Below, in pieces: positions 56,101 through 64,000 of a stretch of 64,000 nucleotides of DNA. Every line of letters begins with the position of its first letter. Positions within the stretch are counted from its first letter, which is position 1. The position numbers and the translations under genes are program-made. Origin of the DNA: Aedes albopictus (lineage: Eukaryota > Arthropoda > Insecta > Diptera > Culicidae); assembly GCF_035046485.1 (NCBI RefSeq), contig NC_085137.1:343470505-343534504 (forward strand), read 5' to 3'. The notes under the pieces were generated by a model, which worked only from the letters and a program-made list of their open reading frames with translations, searched no databases and had not been told where the DNA came from.

Positions 56101-57850
56101 TGGTAGCAATTTTGGGTTGACTGGTAGTTTCGATAGCAGCCCTGGCGATCGCTTATCGGGTAACCTGCTGGACCACGGTCAACGAGAAAAAAACCTTTTC
56201 ACCGGTTCCTGGGAGGCGAACGAGCCATCGCTCGTTCACTTGAGTTTTAGCCAGAAAAGCGACCACAACTCGAAAAACCAAAGTTTGATAAAAAGTGTAT
56301 TGCCAGTTAGTGCGCTATAGCCTACAATTTAGGCCACATTGGTGTAGTGGTAAACCACCAATTTTTCCACTGTCGGTGAATTTTTCCCGCTCGACGGCAA
56401 AGCAACGCCTCTACTGCGAGTATATTTCGAAGATCAATCGGTACCACCGGTCAGTTTACTCCCAGGATTACGTGGAAAGAGCACTCCAAGTCGTGAGGGC
56501 TTGGCAAGATACCCGCCGTCGAAGTCGGAGGTCAGGCCACCGGCGGCTGAATCACCGAAAATACCAAGCCGCTGAAAGGACGACCAGATCGCTTGGACGC
56601 GATCCAACGAAACGGACACCCCCCCTTTTACGGGAACCGGAGGACAGTAGGACCGACAGAAGCGATCCGGCATAGAGGACCGTGCAGCAGCCGGCATCGT
56701 GAGGACCGAAAGGAGCGAGCCGGCTATACGGACCCCAGTGACCCAGCGGGCCACGTGTAGATCGCGTGGCTACGATCCGCTACCCCAGGACTCCACCAGC
56801 CAGCTTCCAGCGACGGGCCCAACAATGACACCCACACAAATCCGTGAGTAGAGTTTGTAACGGTTGCCACGTCACGAGGCCAAAACGACATATAAACTGT
56901 ATCCACTTTAGCGCCAAGCAAGTAAGTGAATCCTACCTGCATGTGGATCAGCAAGTTTTCCCGGCTGGACTCCTCAAGGCGAGTCCTTTATGTAAATCAA
57001 TTCCGAACCAATCGCGATGCAACTTCACGTTAACCTAGGCCACAACCAAGAACGTAGACTAGGGGGCGATAAAGAAAACCAACTAACGAAACCCGAACCG
57101 ATCAAACTCTTCCTTTTCTCTCGGGTTATGTGCTTCAATATTAACTAAAACCCTGAGTTCTCTAAGTACATTTGGTTATATTCAGGCGTTTAAACTTATC
57201 AAGTCCTAACTTAAAACTTAGTTGCTTGTCTAGACTGCGCGCAGTGTTATTTAATCCTAATTGCGAACGTGTATGTATTAAAAAAAAACTAGATTGATCT
57301 GACCTGTATCTCGCTGGGCGATGGAGGTTGGTGGACGAAGAGGGGGTCACACCGGACAACGGTACCCTACGGTAGGCTGAACCGACCGATGCTCTCACAG
57401 TCGATCGTCTCTCTGGGCGGCGGGATACCACGCGGCTCACAGTCGCCGGAGGGTGCACGCACTGGCTGGCAGTTTACCGTCTCAGCACCGGTTTCCTCCC
57501 TGAGCCGGTGGTGGCGTACACGAGTATGGGCGGTGGGCGTAATTTCGCTTGATCGGATCCCACTGTGTCGGATGTCTGGGATTAGCTGTCGACGTACGCG
57601 GTCTTCTCGCCCCGTAATACCCTTCGAGGCGGCACGGGATCGATTCGGAAATAGACTACCGAATGTCCCTTAGAAGGTCTGAAACCTTCGGTTGGCCCTG
57701 GGTGCGCAGAGGGCTGAACACGGGCTCGACGACGAGGGCAGGCCTACAAGCCGCCGGGCTTCAGGTTCGTCCCTAGAGATAGCCCAGCGTGGTACTATCC
57801 CCTACACCCCGACGTAGCACCTTCGCTTGAAGGATGATTGCGTCCTTCAA
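56101..57850. other. GC-rich unassigned stretch
   Basis: About 1.75 kb with GC content and CpG frequency clearly above both flanks. 56340-56375 contains TTGGTGTAGTGGTAAACC, similar to a tRNA D-arm or A box. Several short overlapping frames exist (56295-56675, 57389-57673) but none shows a recognisable domain. It could be the untranslated or LTR region of an unidentified retroelement, or a CpG-rich host sequence. Confidence 0.35.
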
Positions 57851-58616
57851 ATAGAAAATACATAACGTTCGCATTACAATCTGTATATTAGTCACTAGTC
57901 ACACACGATTTCTTTTTTCTAACAAATTGAAGCACAATTCAATTTACCTTCGCCTCGAGGGTACGCTGCTCGTGCGGTACTCTGGTACGGCACGGAATTT
58001 GAGTTTTCGCAACTGTTCACAATAGTGGAATAGAATTGAGCATTTTAGAACAATTGATAGGAATTTAACTAAAAACACATTACTCACAATTTTGATTTAA
58101 AACTCGCACTAGGGCCTTTTATCAAAAACTTGGTGTTTAACTGGTGGTTTAGAGTATAACTGAAACTACAATATATATTTTAGGGTATAACTCTTCACTT
58201 CTAGTCACCTATGCACCACTCACTTGGACTACGATCCACTAAGCTGTAGCTATCTGTAGCTTGGATACCGATTGAATGAGGAAGTTTGGATCGGTTAACG
58301 CTGCTTGTCATGTAATCTATACGACGCGACGCCCCTATTATTTCTTTTGTTTTAACTCATTAGCTCATCAGTTTGTATAAGAACTGATGAAGCTTCTAGT
58401 CATGGTTCAAAGTGATGAGCAGATCAAAACAAAGTTACCCGAAAGGGTTTAAAAGTTGTGGTTTCATCACCCACCTCCAGGGGCGCATGAGTAATATAAA
58501 AGTGCGAAATAACCCTTGCGTATCCCATGCTTCGAATTCTTTTTTTATTTTATTTTTGGCGTTTGAGGATATTGTTAATATGAAGGTTTGAAGTAGTTCT
58601 TGTAACAATGTTACAT
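57851..58616 (-). repeat. Candidate 3' LTR of gypsy copy 2
   Basis: On the minus strand AGTAGGGGGTCA, a purine-rich tract, is followed at 58616 by TGTAACATTG. TGTAAC starts also occur at 8291 and 35995. This is the expected arrangement of polypurine tract and 3' LTR start downstream of integrase. The other LTR lies outside the window, so neither identity nor the lower boundary can be checked. Confidence 0.35.
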
Positions 58617-60254
58617 GACCCCCTACTTCAACTAAAAAAAAATAGATTTACTTTGAAAATATATTTTTTTTCTTTGGACTGAGTTTTGGCCGAGCAAAAC
58701 AAAAGAAAGAATGAAAAATAATCTTACCGTATTATTTCCCTTCAACTTCTAGACTGATTGTTTTGGACTCCAAAACCTACTCGAAGTTTAATCCGGAATC
58801 AACTGAATATCTTCATCTTAAACTACGAAACTTAAACTTTTCATTTTTTTCTTACACGTACGTTTTGCACTTAACTATCATTATTTCAATATTCTAATAT
58901 GTACAGAATAACCTTTCAATTTTTCGCGGAACCATATTCACATGTTTTGCGGATCACAGATATTCACTTTTTTTTTCCTATTCTTCTTCTGAATAATTGA
59001 TCCCAAAGGATTTACGCAGATAACTATCCACGACCGAAACGAACTATACACGTTATGGAAGTGTAAACTTCCTCGTCAAGTTAATACTCGACTATTCGAC
59101 GCGGCGAAACGTACCGAACTGAACTTGGTGTTCGCATATTCAGGTCACGACCCGAAAAATATCTCCTAAATTACTACCTGCTTATATGCCATCCATAAAC
59201 TCCTTCCCCTGTCTCTTAAATTTACTTCGCTATACTGTGATCCGGTATCACATTCAACGACGGTACCCTCATCAACTGACAGCATTCTCTCTGAACCTAT
59301 TCTCAACCTTTCTCACGACTCTCTTTTCCATAAAACAGCTGTCAGTCAGTCATTCTACCCGTCGCGAAGAAAATGGTTGCGGTTCGACGCGAACTGATCG
59401 GAAATTTGAAAATTAATAGTAAATAGTGAATTATTTTAAAAGTAATAATTATAAAGGTTATATACCGCCAATAATCTATGGAGTAGTCTTCGAAATGATC
59501 GCGATTTCATACTAGTATCATTATAGTGTTGAGCTGATTCGGTCCTTCTGAAAAAACTTCTTGCGCCTGGCGGCCATGGGGTATGGTTCAAATTATGTTG
59601 TGATGCGCTACGCACCAACTGTTGGAGTGGAGGTTAATGACCTCAGGGAAAAGAAATAGCAAATTTTGTGCCGGTTTTGTACCGTGAAAATTGGTGTTTA
59701 TTGTAGAATTTAATAAATTTAAATTGGAATGCAAAGTGCTTATGTAGTGAAATAACCGAAAACGAATTTGGGTTCTTAATAGTGGGCTTACAATGTTAAT
59801 TAAACATTGCGTTACAGCACTGATTATGGAATGGAGCCAGTTTGGAATTATGCTGAAACGTATTATGTGTGAGGAAAATGGTGGTCATATAAACCAACAA
59901 AATTTGTTATCTAGAGCAAAGTGAATCATGAACGTTGTGTGTTGAAAAGTTACTTAAATGGATATTTACAATATTCTACGATAGTTACTGGAAACTTATC
60001 GCGCCTTTGGCTACCAGAACAAATTCTGCCTGTATTTTCTTTCTCTACGAGTGCTAGTTTGTGTACATAGCTTGAAATACGATCGTCTAAAGAAAAAACG
60101 ATCTCTTTTCATCTAGTTTTTGGTCAACAACGGAGGAAACAGCGAACTAACATCTCGACGTTGGACAAGGTAAGCCTCTATGAGTATTTTAATTAGGAAA
60201 TTGTTTATGTGTCTCTTCTACCAGGATCACCGTCATAGCTCGAACATCTGGATT
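58617..60254. other. AT-rich region downstream of gypsy copy 2 pol
   Basis: No env-like frame is present in the 1.6 kb between the end of integrase and the candidate LTR. Frames at 59186-59416 and 59436-59618 have no recognisable domain. It may be the element's 3' untranslated region or contain an unrelated insertion. Confidence 0.4.
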
Positions 60255-63200
60255 TTATTTGCGTTGTAAATCCGCTGATCTATAGACTCCTAACTTATTC
60301 CCAGCTAAGTCTTCGAGTTCATAACAGTGTGTTCCACATTTTGCAATGATTTTTGCCGGAGAATATGTTTCGGCAAGTTTTGCATTAAAGTTTTTGACCT
60401 TGCTTGATAAAAAGAAATTTTTCTTCAAAACGACATCTCTGACTTCAAAATTTGATATTGGAGCTCGCGACCGTAAATTGTAGTATTTACTGTACTTGTC
60501 ATATGCTTTTTTTAAATTCAGTCGGACTTGCTCGTTTATTTCTTGCATTTCGTTGTTCAGAGCTGAGGGGTCATCGCTCACCTCGCCTGTGGTTTCCCTA
60601 ATCCTCATATACTCCTCACCTGAATTTATGTAATTTCTCCCGAAATTTACAAAGAATGGGGTAAAGTCAGTGGACTCATGCACTGCGGTTCTTATGGCCA
60701 TGGCAACTTGCTGTAAGTTGTCATCCCACGATTTTTAGTTGCCACCCTTCAAATGAGATCTAATAGCGGCCACTACTACCCAATTAACACGCTCGGTAGG
60801 ATTGTTGGCCGGGTGATAATTCGCATTTTTCCAATGCCGCACATGGTATTTCTTCATTAGAGTTTCAAATAACAAAGATTTAAACTGAGGTCCGTTGTCG
60901 GATATCAAAATCTCAGGTACCCCAAACAATAAGAAGACCATTGATTCCAGAAACTTGATAAGTGCTTCTGTCTTAGCTTCTCGCATGGGGTGGATTAGCA
61001 CAAATTTAGAGAAATGGTCTGTTACCACCAGAAGTGAAGTATTTCCCGATTTAGATCGTGGAAATGGTCCCATGAAATCGACTGATATAACCTGCCATGG
61101 CATGGAAGCAAGTTTGGGTTTACCCATGGGAGGAGTCTTCGGCTGATTTGGGTGTTTGGACATTTTACAGGTTTCACATCCTTGACAGTAGCGCTTCACG
61201 TCCACGCTCATACCTGTCCAGTAATATTTTTCCTGTATTCGGCGAAGAGTTTTGTAATACCCGAGATGGGCAATGCCATGCTCGGCCTCGAGTATCTTTA
61301 TTCGTTCGGCTTTTGACGGAATGAGCTTCCATTCAAATCTACCGTCTTCCGATCGGCCAGAAAGGACATATTTGTAAACCCTTTCGTTGATGATTTTGAA
61401 ATCTTTATACCGCTCAGTATTCTGGGAAATGTTCTTTTTTAACTGTTCCAAATCTAGATCAACGTTTAAATCGTGCTGCTGAAGTTTAAGAGCCCAGCGT
61501 GCCAACCTTGCTGAGTTTCCTTCAACACTAACCTTGTTCAACCATTTAAGCGATTGCGCGTCCGTCACTACTCGGAACTGGGTCCCTTCAATGAAATGTC
61601 GGAACTTTTCTATGGCCAGAATTACGGCTAAACATTCACGCTCAGTGGCCGAGTATTTTTTTTGGGTTGCTGAAAACTTGCGTGAAAAGAAAGCAATCGG
61701 CCTACGAATCCCTTCAAAGTATTGCACCAAGACAGCTCCGGCTGCCACAGCCGACGCATCCGACTCAATCACAAATTGTTGACTAAAGTCGGGGTTGGCC
61801 AAAACGGAAGGAGAAGTGAGTATTCCTTTAACCACACTTAAGGCGTGCTCCGCCTCTTCGGTCCAGATTAGTTTTGTTTTGTTCTTTTTTAACAAATCGG
61901 TGACTGGGGCCAAGAGTGTAGAGTAATTGGGTATGAATTGTTTATAAAACCCCACCATTCCCATCAGCCTCCGGACATCCTTCAAAGTTACAGGTGAGGG
62001 ATAGTTCAAAATAGGCTGGAGCTTCTCACTATCAACCGACAATCCTTCCTCCGACAGTATGTAGCCTAGATAGGAGATCTTTTTTTGGCAGAACCGGGAC
62101 TTCTCGACGCTTATCGACAGAGTTGCTGCTCGTAGCCGTTCTGCTATTGTTCGTAAAAGACGAAAGTGTTCTTGGATGGTCTTAGAAGTGACCACAATGT
62201 CGTCCAAGTACACGAAAACCTGAGGTTCAAGGTCGTACCCTAGTACCAGTCAATCCAAAAGGCATGACCTTAAACCGGTATAAGGATTTACCTGCTCGGA
62301 AAGACGTTAAATCCCGACTCTCTGGTGCCAACGGAATCTGCCAGTAGGCTTTCGAGAGGTCAATAATCGAAAAGTATCGCGCCTTTTCAATTCGACCGAG
62401 AATCACCTGCATGTCCGGGAATGGATATGCCTCCTTTTTCGTGACTTCATTGATTCGACGGCAATCCAGACACAATCTCCATTCACCCGAGGACTTTTTT
62501 ACTGGCAAAAGAGGATTACACCAATCCGAGGTCGATTCCTCGATTACGTCGAGTTCCTTCATTCGTTGGATCTCCTTTTCCATTTCCCGTTCAATTGCTG
62601 GGGACCACCGATACCTCCGGGGTCTCTTGGGCTTCTCTCCTTCCAGAATGTCTATCCTATGTTGCAGAACGGTTGTTCTGCCCAACTTTCCGTTCCCTTT
62701 GAGGGTTTCGATGATTTCCATGAGCTGAGTTCACTCTTCCGGTTGCAAGTCGTGTTCGGTATGGATCTCCGAGGATTCAATTGATTTGGGTTCTTCTACT
62801 GATGGCAAATCTAAACTGGCGTCCTCGAACTCCCGGGGTTTCACGACTTCCGAAGTTTTTTCGAGTATCAAGTTTATTTCAACACCCTCGCCAAAATACT
62901 GATCTATACAGTGTAAACCCATTGGACTACTGGTGACGCAATTTGTTTCCAGTCGTGTAAGAATCCCGTTTTCTTCACAAGCGGGTGTAATTTTAAACGT
63001 TCTCCAGAAATCGTTTCCAAGGATCAATTTCTTGGCTAGATTTGGAACATGTAATGTGGGGATTACCTTGGTTACCCCCTTGAAAGTATACGGAATAAAA
63101 ATGAGGGTGACACATTCGTGTGGAGTCCCATCAGCAGTTCTGATTTGAATGTTGATGGGCTCTTTCAGGAAATTATGTTTAGTCAGTAAACTTGTATCGC

Positions 63201-63398
63201 TAACGATACTGGCGGCAGCTCCCGAGTCTAAAAGTCCTTTAATCTCGGTACCAAATATCGATACCGTAAGATAGGGACATTTATTCTCTTTTGTTTGAAT
63301 GGTCATAATTTGCGGATACTTTTGGTAAATTCGCGGAAGGGGAGTCGAGTCCGAATGATTGGAAGGGTTACTCCCTAATTCCCTTCCGTATAATCGTT
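60255..63398 (-). pseudogene. pol: Ty3/gypsy Pol: protease, reverse transcriptase, RNase H, integrase (copy 2)
   Basis: Reading leftward: protease with DSGAA (Asp codon 63228-63226); reverse transcriptase with LPVKKSSGEWRLCLDCRRIN, IIDLSKAYWQIPL and YLDD at 62210-62199; RNase H with ESDASAVAAGAVL, YSATERECLAV and VTDAQSL; integrase with HGIAHLGYYKT plus CQGCETC (zinc-binding H-H-C-C), VDFMGPF and SDNGPQF (catalytic Asp residues) and NNPTERVNW (Glu); C-terminal domain to 60255. Breaks: an in-frame TGA at 62733-62731 between protease and reverse transcriptase, a small deletion with frame change at about 62240-62260 right after MPFGLT, and an in-frame TAA at 60737-60735 in integrase. The copy is inactive. 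Confidence 0.92.
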
Positions 63399-63402
63399 TT
63401 AT
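63396..63402 (-). promoter_or_regulatory. Mutated frameshift heptamer in gypsy copy 2
   Basis: At the position of the copy 1 heptamer A AAA AAC, copy 2 reads A TAA AAC on the minus strand. The same trailing CGA follows in both. The single A-to-T difference creates the gag stop and removes the slippery sequence. Homology of position is inferred from the matching gag end and -1 pol frame. Confidence 0.55.
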
Positions 63403-64000
63403 GCTCCTGATTGGGGACCTCGGTGATTACTCGGGCAGTTCATCGCAACTACCTCAGGCTGACCGCAAATGTGACAGAACAACCTTTTATTTTTCGAACA
63501 ATCTCTCCAATAATGTCCGAATTGTCTACAATTCCAACACAATATAGGGGTTTCAGTGTTGACAGCTGTTTCTCTAGGCGTTTCCTTCTCTATGATTCCT
63601 TTTTGTTCACGCAGTTTGCCTCGGGTTATCGCATTAACTTCTGGGTCCTCTTGGACAGATTCGTTGTCCCAGCTTCCCTCATCCATGCAATGTACGGGAT
63701 ATTGCCGAGGTCGTTGAGCGTACGATCGGTAGACCGACTTATCCAATTCGTAACAGAGGTTACATAACGTCTCCATATCGATACTTTCGATGTCGATGAA
63801 GGCTAGGTGAGGTCGATACCAATCGCGCATATTATCAACCAAAATACCTATCTTCGTTCTCGGGGACATGGGTTTTGACAATTGCTGACACAGACGCTCA
63901 ATCTCTCCCATAAACGTAACGAACGTTTCGTTGGCCATCTGCTTCCGCTCGCGGATCTCGCGTTCGATGACTTTATCCTTATTTGGAACTTCGAATCGTA
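63399..64000 (-). CDS. gag: Ty3/gypsy Gag, C-terminal part (copy 2, runs off window)
   Basis: The frame is open to the window edge, so the N-terminal part lies beyond 64000. The visible part starts in the capsid C-terminal domain (EIRERKQMANETFVTF, like copy 1 EEMRNRRQRPNELFSAY). It includes the knuckle CWNCRQFGHYWRDC and CHICGQ. The stop at 63401-63399 lies where copy 1 has its frameshift heptamer. Pol continues in the -1 frame. Confidence 0.85.
   Translation of the reverse strand, partial: RFEVPNKDKVIEREIRERKQMANETFVTFMGEIERLCQQLSKPMSPRTKIGILVDNMRDWYRPHLAFIDIESIDMETLCNLCYELDKSVYRSYAQRPRQYPVHCMDEGSWDNESVQEDPEVNAITRGKLREQKGIIEKETPRETAVNTETPILCWNCRQFGHYWRDCSKNKRLFCHICGQPEVVAMNCPSNHRGPQSGA

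Noticed and set aside
59186..59618. Possible env gene downstream of gypsy copy 2
   Set aside because: Only frames of 60-76 codons, with no signal peptide, transmembrane segment or cleavage-site pattern.
60895..63767. Plus-strand frames antisense to gypsy copy 2
   Set aside because: Shadows of pol and gag on the other strand.

Overview
The window looks like gene-poor nuclear DNA of an Aedes mosquito. The best single marker is a Feilai-type tRNA-derived SINE at 26223-26488 with a GAA-repeat tail and a perfect 9-bp target duplication. Two Ty3/gypsy elements, several non-LTR retroelement remnants, many small inverted-repeat (MITE-like) elements and kilobases of degenerate GGAATTCC-type repeats fit the same origin. 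I cannot separate Ae. aegypti from Ae. albopictus. I found no host protein-coding gene, rRNA or CRISPR array that I can defend. Every long open frame is either a transposon protein or a by-product of repeats whose unit length is a multiple of three.

Layout. 1-9 kb: AT-rich DNA with a degenerate repeat (560-1790), a SINE-like piece, a 200-bp MITE, a tRNA-like sequence and an LTR-like sequence at 8291. 9017-12787: a 3.8-kb element with pogo/Tigger-like inverted ends and TA duplication, filled with degenerate repeat. 12.8-17.5 kb: unassigned DNA, an antisense non-LTR remnant, and a dispersed repeat split by a 284-bp retroelement 3' end. 17.5-21.6 kb: degenerate repeats interrupted by a TA-flanked MITE. 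21.6-27.3 kb: unassigned DNA, a SINE plus non-LTR reverse-transcriptase remnant, and the Feilai SINE. 27.3-31.7 kb: a fold-back repeat, a hairpin MITE, and two inverted 15-17-bp minisatellites flanking a 135-bp minisatellite.

32.0-39.5 kb is the most informative block. A Ty3/gypsy gag-pol is joined by a canonical -1 frameshift signal and is cut off inside RNase H. It abuts a 1.75-kb segment with perfect 106-bp inverted arms that carries the start of another gag. Next comes a non-LTR element with RNase H that is itself interrupted by a MITE. 39.6-49.5 kb: repeats in both orientations, a SINE, an inverted-repeat element, and a non-LTR ORF1 remnant with a PHD-like zinc finger. 50.4-55.8 kb: an inverted repeat, a hairpin, a Helitron, a piggyBac-type MITE, a TA-flanked element and a second antisense non-LTR remnant. 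56.1-57.85 kb: an unassigned GC-rich stretch. 58.6-64.0 kb: a second Ty3/gypsy element on the minus strand, running off the window.

The coding parts belong to selfish elements and mostly no longer work. Gypsy copy 1 keeps gag, the frameshift signal, protease and reverse transcriptase but has no integrase. Copy 2 keeps integrase domains but has two nonsense codons, a deletion in reverse transcriptase and a mutated frameshift site. The value of the window is mainly its insertion history: nested elements, target duplications and repeat-array structure.
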